Of a stretch of 64,000 nt of DNA, positions 1 to 8,398 are shown in pieces. The stretch covers positions 1,860,001 through 1,924,000 of the forward strand of contig NZ_LT629695.1 of NCBI RefSeq assembly GCF_900099705.1, given 5' to 3'. The notes beneath the pieces are model-generated. The model saw only the letters and a program-made list of their open reading frames with translations. It was not told the origin of the DNA and searched no databases. The DNA is from Agrococcus jejuensis. Lineage in GTDB: Bacteria; Actinomycetota; Actinomycetes; Actinomycetales; Microbacteriaceae. The position numbers and the translations under genes were made by a program. The first letter of the stretch is position 1. Every line of letters starts with the position of its first letter.

Positions 1-446
1 TCGCGACGCTCGGCGTGAGCTTCAGCGGCATGCTGCTGTGGGTGCTCGAGGCCGACACCGTCGAGTACGGCGAGTGGCAGACGGGCGTGCGCGCCGAGGG
101 CATCACGTACGCGCTGTTCTCGTTCACGCGCAAGACCGGCCAGGCCGTCGGCGGCGCCCTCGCGGCCTACGCGCTCGCGATCGGCGGATACGCGGCGGGC
201 GCGGGCGAGCAGTCGTCGAGCGCCGAGTGGGGCATCCGCATCGCCGTCGGCGGCATCCCCGCCGTCATGGCCGTGCTCGCCGCGAGCCTCATGGCGATCT
301 ACCCGCTCACCGACGCGAGGCACCGCGAGATCGTCGCGGAGATCGCCGAGCGCCGCGCCGACACCATCGACCCCGTGCTCTCGACCGCCGCGTTCGCGAC
401 GCGGTCGGGCACGACCACGCCCCCGACGAAGGAGACCAGGGCATGA
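1..446 (+). CDS. GPH-family sugar/hexuronide symporter, C-terminal part (5' end outside window)
   Basis: The reading frame is open from base 3 and runs off the left edge, so only the last ~147 codons are present. The segment DTVEYGEW followed by a stretch like [18 protein letters not shown] is the hallmark of the glycoside-pentoside-hexuronide:cation symporter family (MelB/UidB type), inner-membrane carriers that import sugars with H+ or Na+. Three hydrophobic segments and a charged cytoplasmic tail are visible. The stop TGA overlaps the ATG of the mannonate dehydratase (ATGA), so the two are translationally coupled; import of a hexuronide or mannonate precursor is the likely role. The exact substrate cannot be read from the sequence. 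Confidence 0.85.
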   Translation, partial: ATLGVSFSGMLLWVLEADTVEYGEWQTGVRAEGITYALFSFTRKTGQAVGGALAAYALAIGGYAAGAGEQSSSAEWGIRIAVGGIPAVMAVLAASLMAIYPLTDARHREIVAEIAERRADTIDPVLSTAAFATRSGTTTPPTKETRA

Positions 447-1690
447 CCATCGAATCCGCAGAGGTGCTCGTCTCGAGCCCCGGTCGCAACTTCGTGACCC
501 TCCGCATCACGACCTCCGACGGCGTCACCGGCCTCGGCGACGCCACCGTGAACGGCCGCGAGCTCTCGGTCGTGTCGTACCTCAAGGACCACGTGGTGCC
601 GCTGCTCGTCGGCCTCGACGAGCACCGCATCGAGGACACGTGGCAGTACCTCTACCGCGGCGCGTACTGGCGCCGCGGCCCCATCACGATGGCCGCCATC
701 GCGGCCGTCGACACGGCGCTGTGGGACATCAAGGCGAAGATCGCCGGCCTGCCGCTGTACCAGCTGCTCGGCGGCCGCAGCCGCGAGGGCCTGCTCTGCT
801 ACGGCCACGCCTCGGGCGCCGACCTGCCCGAGCTGTTCGACTCCATCCGCCACCACCAGGCCGAGGGCTACCGCGCCATCCGCGTGCAGACCGGCATCCC
901 CGGCCTGCCGAACGTCTACGGCGTCGCGTCGAGCGCGAACTCGGCGACGACGGCCGAGGGCGTCACGGCCCGCTACGACCACGAGCCGGCCCGCCCGGGC
1001 TCGAAGCCCGTGGAGGAGTCGTGGGACACCCGCGCGTACATCCGCCACGTGCCCACCGTCTTCGAGGCCGTGCGCAACGAGTTCGGCCCCGAGCTGCCGC
1101 TGCTGCACGACGCGCACCACCGCCTCACGCCCATCCAGGCGGCGAAGGTCGGCAAGTCGCTCGAGCCGTACGACCTGTTCTGGCTCGAGGACGTCACGCC
1201 CGCCGAGAACCAGGCCGTGCTGCGCCGCGTGCGCGAGCACACCACGACGCCGCTCGCGATCGGCGAGGTGTTCAACACGATCCACGACTACCGCGAGCTC
1301 TTCGAGGAGCAGCTCATCGACTACGTGCGCAGCCCCATCACGCACGCCGGCGGCGTCACGGGTCTGCGTCGCATCTTCGACTACGCGTCGGTGTACCAGA
1401 TCAAGTCGGGCGTGCACGGGCCGACCGACGTGTCGCCCGTCGGCCTCGCCGCGGCCATCCACCTGGGCATCGCCATCCCGAACTTCGGCATCCAGGAGTA
1501 CATGCAGCACTCGGCGGCGACGCATGACGTGTTCCAGACGGACTACACGTTCGAGGGCGGCATGCTGAAGCCCGGCGAGGCCGCGGGTCTCGGCGTCGAG
1601 TACGACGACGTGGCGGGCGCCGCCCACGAGTACGCGCCGGCCTACCTGCCGGTGAACAGGCTCCTCGACGGGTCGATGCACGACTGGTGA
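443..1690 (+). CDS. manD: D-mannonate dehydratase (enolase superfamily, ManD/RspA type)
   Basis: 415 aa, the usual length for ManD. The family dehydrates D-mannonate to 2-keto-3-deoxygluconate in glucuronate catabolism. Metal ligands are visible at D223 (in LLHDAHHRL), E249 (FWLEDVTP) and E275 (AIGEVFN), with H225 and the active-site Tyr Y159 (NVYG) as in characterised ManD proteins. The N-terminal capping domain ends near residue 110. Its start overlaps the symporter stop by four bases. Some ManD-subgroup members have low or no activity, so the precise substrate is inferred from the family and from the neighbouring symporter and gluconokinase genes. Confidence 0.9.
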   Translation: MTIESAEVLVSSPGRNFVTLRITTSDGVTGLGDATVNGRELSVVSYLKDHVVPLLVGLDEHRIEDTWQYLYRGAYWRRGPITMAAIAAVDTALWDIKAKIAGLPLYQLLGGRSREGLLCYGHASGADLPELFDSIRHHQAEGYRAIRVQTGIPGLPNVYGVASSANSATTAEGVTARYDHEPARPGSKPVEESWDTRAYIRHVPTVFEAVRNEFGPELPLLHDAHHRLTPIQAAKVGKSLEPYDLFWLEDVTPAENQAVLRRVREHTTTPLAIGEVFNTIHDYRELFEEQLIDYVRSPITHAGGVTGLRRIFDYASVYQIKSGVHGPTDVSPVGLAAAIHLGIAIPNFGIQEYMQHSAATHDVFQTDYTFEGGMLKPGEAAGLGVEYDDVAGAAHEYAPAYLPVNRLLDGSMHDW

Positions 1691-1765
1691 GCGAGAGCAC
1701 CTCGTCGGCCAGCGACACGACGAGGCATGGGAGGGCGGGGTCGGCTGGGCCTCGCCCTCCCGCAT

Positions 1766-1805
1766 ACGACGAGAACCCCACACGACGAGAACCCCACACG
1801 ACGAG
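1766..1805 (+). repeat. 16-bp tandem repeat, 2.5 copies, in the gntK leader
   Basis: The unit ACGACGAGAACCCCAC occurs at 1766-1781 and 1782-1797 without a mismatch, followed by a half copy ACGACGAG at 1798-1805. It ends 11 bases before the gntK start, so the third copy abuts the ribosome-binding region (GAGAGGA). It could be a slippage product or a repeated regulator site. Confidence 0.9.
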
Positions 1806-1816
1806 AGGATGGGCGG

Positions 1817-2317
1817 ATGCGGCCGATCGTGATCATGGGCGCGCAGGGCACGGGCAAGTCGACCGTGGGCGCTCTGCTCGCCGCTGCGCTCGGCGTGCCG
1901 TTCGTCGACGGCGACGACCTGCATCCGCCTGCCAACAAGGCGAAGATGGCGAGCGGCACCCCGCTCGACGACGCCGACCGCGCGCCGTGGCTGCGCGACG
2001 TCGGGGCGCGGCTCGCTCGTGGCGATGCACCGGTGGTCGCGTGCTCGGCGCTCAAGGTCGCGTACCGCGACCTCATCCGTGGCGAGGCGCCAGACGCCGT
2101 GTTCGTGCATCTCGTCGGCGACCGCGACCTGCTCGCGTCGCGGCTCGCGGGGCGCGACCACGAGTACATGCCCTCGACGCTGCTCGACAGCCAGCTCGCG
2201 ACGCTCGAGCCGCTCGAGCAGCGCGAGGATGCGGTGGCGCTGTCGATCGATGCGGCGCCCGAGGCGATCGTCGCGTCGGCCGTCACGTGGCTGACCGCGC
2301 AGCCCGCGCGGCGCTGA
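1817..2317 (+). CDS. gntK: Gluconokinase
   Basis: 166 aa, typical for GntK. It phosphorylates D-gluconate to 6-phosphogluconate with ATP. The Walker A P-loop GAQGTGKST is at residues 8-16, followed by DGDDLHPPANKAKM, the gluconate-binding signature of the family, and by the CSALKVAYRD strand. The ATG at 1817 was chosen because the P-loop must lie near the N terminus and GAGAGG precedes it; earlier ATGs would add an unlike tail. It follows manD by 126 bases in the same direction, so it may share its transcript while having its own repeat-bearing leader. Confidence 0.93.
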   Translation: MRPIVIMGAQGTGKSTVGALLAAALGVPFVDGDDLHPPANKAKMASGTPLDDADRAPWLRDVGARLARGDAPVVACSALKVAYRDLIRGEAPDAVFVHLVGDRDLLASRLAGRDHEYMPSTLLDSQLATLEPLEQREDAVALSIDAAPEAIVASAVTWLTAQPARR

Positions 2318-2407
2318 CGTGCCGGCTCGGGTGCGGGGCACTCGCGGAGCCTCCCCGCGATCCGCCGCATCCGATGGGATGGATGACGACATGAGGGAGC
2401 ATCGACC

Positions 2408-3628
2408 GTGACGCAGCGCAGCACCGCCGACCGGGCCGTCGGCGGCCTGGGGCCGTGGCTGCCGATCGTGCTCGGCATGCTCACGATCTTCGGCCCCATC
2501 TCGGTCGACATCTACCTGCCGTCGCTGCCGGCGCTGCGCGACGACCTCGCCGTGACGCCGGCGCTCGCGCAGCTCACGCTCACCGCCTGCCTCGTGGGCC
2601 TCGCGCTCGGGCAGCTGCTCGTCGGGCCGCTCTCCGATCGGTTCGGCAGACGGCGTCCGCTGCTCGTGGGGCTCGGCGTGTACGTCGTCGCCGCGGTGCT
2701 GTGCTCGGTCAGCATCTCGATCGAGATGCTCATCGTCGCGCGCGTCGTGCAGGGCGTCGCGGGCGCGACGGGCATGGTCATCGCGCAGGCGTCGGGCCGC
2801 GACCGGCTCGACGGCCCGCGACTGACGCGCTACTACGCGAACATCGCGGTCGTCGTCGGCTCCGCGGCGCTCGTCGGCCCGCTGCTTGGCGGCCAGCTCG
2901 CCGCGTTCATGGACTGGCGCGGCATCTTCCTCGTGCTCGCCGGCATCGGCACGGCCATCTGGCTCGCGTGCCTCACGGGCTTCTCGGAGTCGCTGCCGCA
3001 CGACCGCCGCCGCGCGGGCGAGTCGTCGATCCTGCACGACATGCGCAGCCTCGCCCGCGACCGGGCGTTCGTGACGCCCGTGCTCGTCATCGGCCTGCTG
3101 AACGGCGCCGTCATCGGCTACGTGAGCGGCGCCTCCTTCCTGCTGCAGGGCGCCTACGGGCTCACGCCGCAGCAGTACTCGTACGTCATCGCGGCGGGCG
3201 CAGTCACGTTCGTGCTCGGCGGCATCGTCGCCGGGCAGGTGGGCGCTCGTCGCTCGCCGCGCGCGCTGCTGCCCGTCGGCATCGGCCTCGCCATCGCGGG
3301 CGCGACGGCGACGCTCGTCATCGGGGTGCTCGACGTCGGGCTGGCGGCGCTCATCGCGGCGATCCTCGCGGTGACGAGCGGCACCGCGCTCACGGTGCCC
3401 TCGGCGACGACGATCGCGCTCGCCCGCAGGCCCGACATCGCGGGCAGCGCCGCGGCGGTCGTCGGGGTGACGCGCTACGCGCTCGGTGCTGCGGCCGCAC
3501 CCCTCGTGGGCCTCGGCGGCGGCCTGAGCGCCGTGCCGCTCGCGATCGTCATGCTCGTCTGCACGCTGGGTGCGCTGGGGGCGTGGCTCGCGATCCCGCG
3601 GGCGGGCGAGGGAGCGTCGGGCGACTGA
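2408..3628 (+). CDS. Bcr/CflA-family multidrug MFS exporter
   Basis: 406 aa with about 12 membrane segments. The N-terminal GPISVDIYLPSLPAL and MFS motif A (GPLSDRFGRRRP, residues 73-84) match the Bcr/CflA drug:H+ antiporters (bicyclomycin/chloramphenicol-type). It would expel small hydrophobic compounds from the cytoplasm. It converges on the tetR gene with only 10 bases between stops; such exporters are often near TetR regulators, but here the operators found lie in front of tetR itself, so control of this gene by that regulator is not shown. Actual substrate unknown. Confidence 0.88.
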   Translation: MTQRSTADRAVGGLGPWLPIVLGMLTIFGPISVDIYLPSLPALRDDLAVTPALAQLTLTACLVGLALGQLLVGPLSDRFGRRRPLLVGLGVYVVAAVLCSVSISIEMLIVARVVQGVAGATGMVIAQASGRDRLDGPRLTRYYANIAVVVGSAALVGPLLGGQLAAFMDWRGIFLVLAGIGTAIWLACLTGFSESLPHDRRRAGESSILHDMRSLARDRAFVTPVLVIGLLNGAVIGYVSGASFLLQGAYGLTPQQYSYVIAAGAVTFVLGGIVAGQVGARRSPRALLPVGIGLAIAGATATLVIGVLDVGLAALIAAILAVTSGTALTVPSATTIALARRPDIAGSAAAVVGVTRYALGAAAAPLVGLGGGLSAVPLAIVMLVCTLGALGAWLAIPRAGEGASGD

Positions 3629-3638
3629 GCATCGTCGC

Positions 3639-4283
3639 TCAGCCCTCGATCGCCTCGCGGATCGCCTGCGTCAGCATCGACTCGACGATGGCGCCGAGCT
3701 GCGCGATCGCCTCGTCGTCCATCCCCGGATCGTCGAGGAACGCCGCGAGCACGATGGCGTCGGTGCGCTGGATGGCGGCGACGAGCTCGGTGCGGCGCGC
3801 GGGCGTGAGCACGACGCCGTGGCGCGGCGCGAGCACGGCCACGAGGTCGCGCGCCGCGGCCTCCACTGCGATCGCCCGGTCGGCGCGCGCCTCCGGCAGC
3901 AGCCACTGCCACGCGCGCACCGGTTGGTACGCCGGGATCGTGCGGTGCATGCGCACGTAGGTGTCGAGCAGCGCGCGCACGTCGGCGGCGAGGCTGCCGT
4001 GCGACGTGACGGCGGCGTCGACGAGCGCGTCGCGCATGCGCATGACGTTGCGCTCGTAGAGGGTGCGGATGAGCGCCTCGCGGTCCTCGAAGTACCGGTA
4101 GACCGTGCCGACCGAGACGCGCGCACGGGCGGCGACGTCGGTCGTCGTCAGCCGTTCGATGCCGCGATCCCAGATGAGGGAGGCGGCAGCGTCGAGCAGG
4201 CGATGCGCCGTCTCGGTCGCCTGACCTGGCGTCGGATCCACGCGCATGGCTGCGGAGTCGAGCTCGATGGGTCCGGTGTCCAT
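3639..4283 (-). CDS. TetR-family transcriptional regulator
   Basis: 214 aa. The N-terminal helix-turn-helix (about residues 45-68: TTTDVAARARVSVGTVYRYF) is classic TetR; the C-terminal ligand domain is not recognisable. The start at 4283 is fixed by an AGGAGG five bases upstream on the minus strand; an ATG at 4298 is possible but would lie upstream of that site. Two perfect 8-1-8 palindromes upstream (4331-4347, 4412-4428) are the probable operators, implying autoregulation. The regulated gene might be the convergent exporter or the 68-aa gene and AEC transporter beyond. Confidence 0.9.
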   Translation of the reverse strand: MDTGPIELDSAAMRVDPTPGQATETAHRLLDAAASLIWDRGIERLTTTDVAARARVSVGTVYRYFEDREALIRTLYERNVMRMRDALVDAAVTSHGSLAADVRALLDTYVRMHRTIPAYQPVRAWQWLLPEARADRAIAVEAAARDLVAVLAPRHGVVLTPARRTELVAAIQRTDAIVLAAFLDDPGMDDEAIAQLGAIVESMLTQAIREAIEG

Positions 4284-4330
4284 GCCGACCTCCTGCATCC
4301 GTGCGGGTACGCGAGCATAACCGGCGAGAA

Positions 4331-4347
4331 CCTTCGACGGTCGAAGG
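4331..4347. promoter_or_regulatory. Operator-like palindrome 1 upstream of tetR
   Basis: CCTTCGACGGTCGAAGG is a perfect 8-1-8 inverted repeat centred at 4339, 48 bases before the tetR start. It shares the core TCGAC-N-GTCGA with the second palindrome. Confidence 0.7.
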
Positions 4348-4411
4348 AAACTCACTGGATCGATCGAGGAGCTCGAACGGCGTTCTGACCTGTGTTTCCG
4401 CAGGTTTCCGG

Positions 4412-4428
4412 CGGTCGACAGTCGACCG
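4412..4428. promoter_or_regulatory. Operator-like palindrome 2 upstream of tetR
   Basis: CGGTCGACAGTCGACCG is a second perfect 8-1-8 palindrome, centred at 4420, 81 bases from the first. The shared core and spacing fit binding of TetR dimers to both sites. Confidence 0.65.
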
Positions 4429-4452
4429 TTCCGGGGTGAAGAAGGTTCGGCG

Positions 4453-4659
4453 TCAGTCGCCGTCGGCGGCGTCGTCGACACCGCTGGCGTCACCGGCCTC
4501 GGCGCTCGTCGGCGTCGGTCCGTCGGCTGCGAGCCACGCGGCATCCGCGGCCCCGCCGTCGTCGAGCCCCGCCTCCGCGAGCGCACGCTCGATCGCATCC
4601 GCGAGCGGATCGGCGCCCGGCTCCGAGGGCGTGCCGAACGGCAGTGCTTCCTGACCCAT
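4453..4659 (-). CDS. Small acidic hypothetical protein (68 aa)
   Basis: I do not recognise this protein. It is strongly acidic and rich in Ala, Asp and Glu, without membrane segment or cysteine. No ribosome-binding site is present, but a -10 hexamer TACCGT ends six bases before the ATG, the same leaderless layout as many genes in this window, which argues that the frame is real. Its third codon positions are G/C-rich like its neighbours. Transcription would run toward tetR. Confidence 0.5.
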   Translation of the reverse strand: MGQEALPFGTPSEPGADPLADAIERALAEAGLDDGGAADAAWLAADGPTPTSAEAGDASGVDDAADGD

Positions 4660-4665
4660 GCCAGC

Positions 4666-4671
4666 ACGGTA
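4666..4671 (-). promoter_or_regulatory. -10 hexamer (TACCGT) of leaderless 68-aa gene
   Basis: TACCGT on the minus strand, six bases before the ATG at 4659. Transcription would begin at or next to the start codon. Confidence 0.45.
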
Positions 4672-4748
4672 CGTCGCGAGGTGGCCAGCACGCCAGGGGT
4701 GGCAGGATCGGAGGGCATCGGTTCCACGGACGGACGGAGCGTCCGCTC

Positions 4749-5696
4749 GTGGACCTCGACAACATGGCCAACGCCGCCCTCGCGTTCGGTGGCGTCGCCG
4801 TCGTCATCGCCATCGGCTACGTCGTGCGCCGCTTCGAGGTCGTGGGCCCCGAGGCCGAGCGCATCCTCAGCCGCCTCACGCTGCTCGTCGGCATGCCGGG
4901 CCTCACCTTCGTCGTGCTGGCCCGCGCCGACCCGACGGTGCTGCTGTCGTCGTACTCGCTCGCGATGATCGCGCCCATCGTGCTCACGATCCTCGTCACC
5001 GTCGGCGCCCTCATGACGCAGGCGCGCGTGCGCCGCTCGCCGACGGCCCTCGCCGTGCTTGGCATCTCGACCGGCTTCACGAACTCGGGCAACATCGGCA
5101 TCCCGCTGTCGGTGTCGATCCTCGGCACCACGTCGTTCCTGGCGCCGAGCATCCTGCTGCAGGTGCTCGTGCTCGCGCCCGTGGCGATGGGCATCGCGAC
5201 CGCCGCCGCGCACGAGGGCGGCCCGCAGCCGTGGTGGCGGCGCGTGCTGCGCCCGTTCGCGACGCCCGTCGTGCCCGCCGCGCTGCTCGGCGGCACCGTC
5301 ATGCTCACGGGCGTCGAGATCCCGGATGCGGTGCTCATGCCCGCCGACCTGCTCGCCGACGCGTCCATCCCGATGCTGCTCCTGGCGTTCGGCATGTCGC
5401 TGCGCGGTGCGCGCCCGCTCGGGCCGTTGCGCACCGACACCGCGGTCGTGCTCATCCCGCTCGTCGCGAAGCTCGTGCTCCTGCCGCTCGCGACCCTCGG
5501 CTTCGGTCTGCTGCTCGGCTTCGGCGGCCTCGAGCTGCTCGCGCTCGTCGTCATCGCGTGCCTGCCGTCGGCGCAGAACATGTACGCCATCGCGTCGTCG
5601 TACACGTCGTTCGGCGCCGTCGTGCGCACGGTCGTGCTCACGACGACGGTGCTCGCGTGCCCGTTCGCGGTGCTGGCGGCGGGGCTGCTGGGCTGA
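4749..5696 (+). CDS. AEC-family (auxin efflux carrier-like) transporter
   Basis: 315 aa, about ten hydrophobic helices in two halves. The conserved stretch TGFTNSGNIGIPL and the C-terminal LPSAQNMYAIASSY are the AEC-family signatures; bacterial members move organic acids such as malate or malonate. The GTG at 4749 is preferred because GGAG lies nine bases upstream; ATG 4764 is an alternative that would lose five residues. It stands alone, divergent from the 68-aa gene, so no substrate can be inferred. Confidence 0.85.
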   Translation: MDLDNMANAALAFGGVAVVIAIGYVVRRFEVVGPEAERILSRLTLLVGMPGLTFVVLARADPTVLLSSYSLAMIAPIVLTILVTVGALMTQARVRRSPTALAVLGISTGFTNSGNIGIPLSVSILGTTSFLAPSILLQVLVLAPVAMGIATAAAHEGGPQPWWRRVLRPFATPVVPAALLGGTVMLTGVEIPDAVLMPADLLADASIPMLLLAFGMSLRGARPLGPLRTDTAVVLIPLVAKLVLLPLATLGFGLLLGFGGLELLALVVIACLPSAQNMYAIASSYTSFGAVVRTVVLTTTVLACPFAVLAAGLLG

Positions 5697-5701
5697 CGCC
5701 C

Positions 5702-5774
5702 GGCACGAGGTGACGCTGAGGCGGCCTTGGTCGGCGACATGCACGTCAACCCGTCGTGAGCGTCACCTGGTGCC
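5702..5774. repeat. Intergenic long-loop inverted repeat (family C, copy 1)
   Basis: GGCACGAGGTGACGCT (5702-5717) pairs with AGCGTCACCTGGTGCC (5759-5774) with one mismatch across a 41-base loop. The AEC gene ends just before it. Related elements lie at 9922-9982 and 32754-32832, all at gene boundaries. Confidence 0.7.
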
Positions 5775-5870
5775 CTGAGCACGTCGCCGCTCGCGCATCC
5801 GCCCGCTCCTAGGCTGGATGCGCGCAGGCCGTCGGCGAGCGCATCCCGCCCGCTGCCGCATGGAGGTCGC

Positions 5871-6818
5871 ATGCTCGCGCCCGTTCGCGCCGCATCGTCG
5901 CTGCGCTCCGGCGTCGGCCTCGGCGTCGCCGCGTCGATCGGGGCGTCGGTGCTGTTCGGCGTGCTCTTCCTGCTGCCGCCGCTGCTCGCGCCGCTGACGG
6001 GCATCGAGATCGTCGCGTGGCGCGTCGTCGTGATGCTGCCGGTGCTCATCGCGCTGTTCGCCGCGACGGTCGGGCTGCGCGACGTCGCGCGCGTGCTCGC
6101 CCGCATCCGTCGCCGTCCCGTGCTCGCGCTCGTGCTCGTGGCCGACGCCGCGCTGCTGTCGGTGCAGCTGTGGCTGTTCGGCTGGGCGCCCATCGCCGGG
6201 CACGGCCTCGACACCGCGACCGGCTACCTGCTGCTGCCGCTCGCGATGGTGCTCGTGGGCGTCGTGCTGCACGGCGAGCGGCTGTCGCGGATGCGCGGCG
6301 CGGCCGTCGCGGCCGCGGTGCTGGGCGTCGTCGCGGCGCTCGCTGTCGGCGGCTCGGTCGGGTTCACGACGGCGCTCGTGGCGCTCGGCTACCCGATCTA
6401 CTTCGACCTGCGCCGCCGCTTCGGCCTCGACGGACCCGGCGCGACCGTGCTCGAGCAGCTCGTGCTGCTGCCCGTCGCGATCGTCGTGCTCGTCGCGCAC
6501 GCCGCATCCGGTGCCGCCGCCGTGACGTGGGGCCACGCGCCGATGCTCGCGCTGCTCGGCGTCGTGAGCGGCACGGCGCTCTGGATGTACCTGTCGGCCA
6601 GCCGCATGCTGCCGTTCGGGCTCTTCGGCCTGCTCACGTACGTCGAGCCCGTGCTGCTCGTCGTCGTCTCGACGCTGCTGCTCGGGGAGGCCGTCGGCGC
6701 CTCCGACGCCCTCGTCTACGGGCCCATCGCCGTCGCGCTCGTGCTCCTCGCCCTCGAGCCGTGGCTCGCCCGCCGCCGCGGCGAGCCGCCCACGACGACG
6801 CAGCCCATCCCGCACTGA
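5871..6818 (+). CDS. EamA/RarD-type permease (DMT superfamily)
   Basis: 315 aa with ten predicted membrane helices in two EamA repeats. The second half contains VVSGTALWMYLSASRMLPFGLFGLL and a conserved YVEPVLL, typical of the RarD branch (chloramphenicol-sensitive RarD-like exporters). Probably exports a metabolite across the cytoplasmic membrane; substrate unknown. A -10-like TAGGCT at 5810-5815 gives a leader of about 50 bases. It is followed after 43 bases by an unrelated membrane protein in the same direction. Confidence 0.8.
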   Translation: MLAPVRAASSLRSGVGLGVAASIGASVLFGVLFLLPPLLAPLTGIEIVAWRVVVMLPVLIALFAATVGLRDVARVLARIRRRPVLALVLVADAALLSVQLWLFGWAPIAGHGLDTATGYLLLPLAMVLVGVVLHGERLSRMRGAAVAAAVLGVVAALAVGGSVGFTTALVALGYPIYFDLRRRFGLDGPGATVLEQLVLLPVAIVVLVAHAASGAAAVTWGHAPMLALLGVVSGTALWMYLSASRMLPFGLFGLLTYVEPVLLVVVSTLLLGEAVGASDALVYGPIAVALVLLALEPWLARRRGEPPTTTQPIPH

Positions 6819-6861
6819 GCCGCCCCAGGGGCCGTGGATGTGGTCGTGCGAGGCTGCCGAG

Positions 6862-7824
6862 ATGACGAACGTCGCCGCCGGTGCCATCAGGTGGCGAGCG
6901 AGCGCAGCCCGCGTCGTCGGTCACGGCTGGCTGCTGGGGGCGGCGGGCAGCGGCGTCGCCGCACTGGCTGCGGGCGTCGTGGCCGGGGTGCAGGCGTCGC
7001 AGCGCACCGAGGTCGACGGCTGGTCGATGGTCTTCGTGGGCCTCGTCGTGCTCCTCGGCGTCGCGCCGGTCGGCGGCACGGGCGGGCTCTGGGCGGCCGC
7101 GATCGTGCTCACCCTTCGGGGTGCTCGGCCCGCCCGGCGCCACGGCCCGCGCATCGTGCGCCTCGCGATCGCGATCGCACTGCTCGTCGGGGGCCTCGTG
7201 ACGGTCGTGCAGCTCGTCGACGTCGGAGCCATGGCCGGCGCCGACGGCCCGGTGCCCGCCGTCGTCCTGGCCGTGATCGGGCTGCTGGCGACGGCGCGCA
7301 TCGTGCGCATCGCCGGCCGCGTGTCGCAGGGGGCGCCGCGGGTCGAGTCGACGGCCGAGCCGACGTCGGGGGTCGCTGCCGTCGAGGTGCTGCCGCGCGA
7401 GCCGTTCGTGCTGGGCGCGTGCCTCGGCCCGATCGCCCTGGCGGCGGCACCGCTCATCGCGACCCTCGACCCGCAGACCTCGACGCCGATCGTGCTGACC
7501 AACGCGGGCATCCTCGTGTGCTTCGGCATCGGACTCGGCCCGCTCGTCGGGCTCGGGTTCGCGGCGGTGGTGCCGCTGCCGTGGGCGCAGCGCGACGATG
7601 GGCCGCGCCCGCTCCCGGTGCGCATCGCCGGGCTCGTGCTGCTGCAGGTCGTGTCGGCCGCGCTGCTCGGCGGCATGGCGTACGCGCTCCTCGGCATGGA
7701 CGAGGCCGCGGTGCACGCCGCCACGAGCGGCGGCGTCGTGATCCTCGCCGTCCAGCTCGCCCTCCTCGACGCCGCGTGGCGTTCGCACGCTCGACACGCC
7801 GAAGATTTGAGTCGTTCACGATAA
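6862..7824 (+). CDS. Hypothetical multi-spanning membrane protein
   Basis: 320 aa from the ATG at 6862 (an in-frame ATG at 6838 would add MWSCEAAE, which looks like read-through of non-coding sequence). About nine hydrophobic segments are separated by Arg-rich cytoplasmic loops. No catalytic motif was recognised and no family assigned. The stop TAA lies ten bases before the fur-type gene, so the fur promoter must be inside this gene's 3' end. Confidence 0.6.
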   Translation: MTNVAAGAIRWRASAARVVGHGWLLGAAGSGVAALAAGVVAGVQASQRTEVDGWSMVFVGLVVLLGVAPVGGTGGLWAAAIVLTLRGARPARRHGPRIVRLAIAIALLVGGLVTVVQLVDVGAMAGADGPVPAVVLAVIGLLATARIVRIAGRVSQGAPRVESTAEPTSGVAAVEVLPREPFVLGACLGPIALAAAPLIATLDPQTSTPIVLTNAGILVCFGIGLGPLVGLGFAAVVPLPWAQRDDGPRPLPVRIAGLVLLQVVSAALLGGMAYALLGMDEAAVHAATSGGVVILAVQLALLDAAWRSHARHAEDLSRSR

Positions 7825-7842
7825 GCCGCCAGGATGGGGGGC

Positions 7843-8316
7843 ATGGACCTCGTCGACCACGCACCCGCCGAAGGGCCCGACGCGGCCCTCGCGCAGCGCG
7901 TCGCGCACGAGTCGATGCTCCGCACTCGCGGCCTGCGCGTCACGCGCGGCCGCCTCGCCGTGCTCGACGTGCTGAAGGCCCAGCCGCACTCGGATGCCGA
8001 CACCATCCACCAGGGCGTCGCCATCCTCGAGCCCGGCATCTCGGTGCAGTCCGTGCACAACGTGCTCGCTGCGCTGCACGAGGCAGGCGTGCTGCGCCGC
8101 TTCGAGCCCGCCCGGTCGGCCGCGCGCTACGAGCTGCGCGTCGACGACAACCACCATCACGCCGTCTGCTCGCGCTGCGGCCGCGTCGAGGACGTCGACT
8201 GCGTCACCGGCGAGGCGCCGTGCCTGCACGCGCCCGCACCCGTCGGCTTCGCCGTCGTGCAGGCCGAGGTCACGTTCTGGGGGCTCTGCGCCGACTGCGC
8301 GCAGTCCGAGCGCTGA
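7843..8316 (+). CDS. Fur-family peroxide/metal-responsive repressor
   Basis: 157 aa. The winged helix (about residues 25-90) precedes the dimerisation domain with metal-binding [13 protein letters not shown] (CSRC at 109-112) and a second structural pair CADC (149-152), together a Cys4 zinc site. The gene lies directly upstream of katA with an 82-base gap, the classic furA-katG/perR-kat arrangement, so it very probably represses catalase until oxidation or metal loss. ATG 7843 preceded by a G-rich site is preferred; ATG 7834 would add MGG. An A/T-richer stretch at 7801-7824 may hold promoter and operator. Confidence 0.92.
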   Translation: MDLVDHAPAEGPDAALAQRVAHESMLRTRGLRVTRGRLAVLDVLKAQPHSDADTIHQGVAILEPGISVQSVHNVLAALHEAGVLRRFEPARSAARYELRVDDNHHHAVCSRCGRVEDVDCVTGEAPCLHAPAPVGFAVVQAEVTFWGLCADCAQSER

Positions 8317-8398
8317 CCCCCGCCCGCATCCCGATCGCCTCGGGATGCTCCACCGACTCCACCGACCCGTTCGACCCACCCCACGAGGAAGAGGACCC

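Noticed and set aside
299..3037. 912-codon open frame on the minus strand
   Set aside because: Arg/His/Ala-rich antisense shadow of manD, gntK and the Bcr-type gene; long stop-free antisense frames are expected at this G+C.
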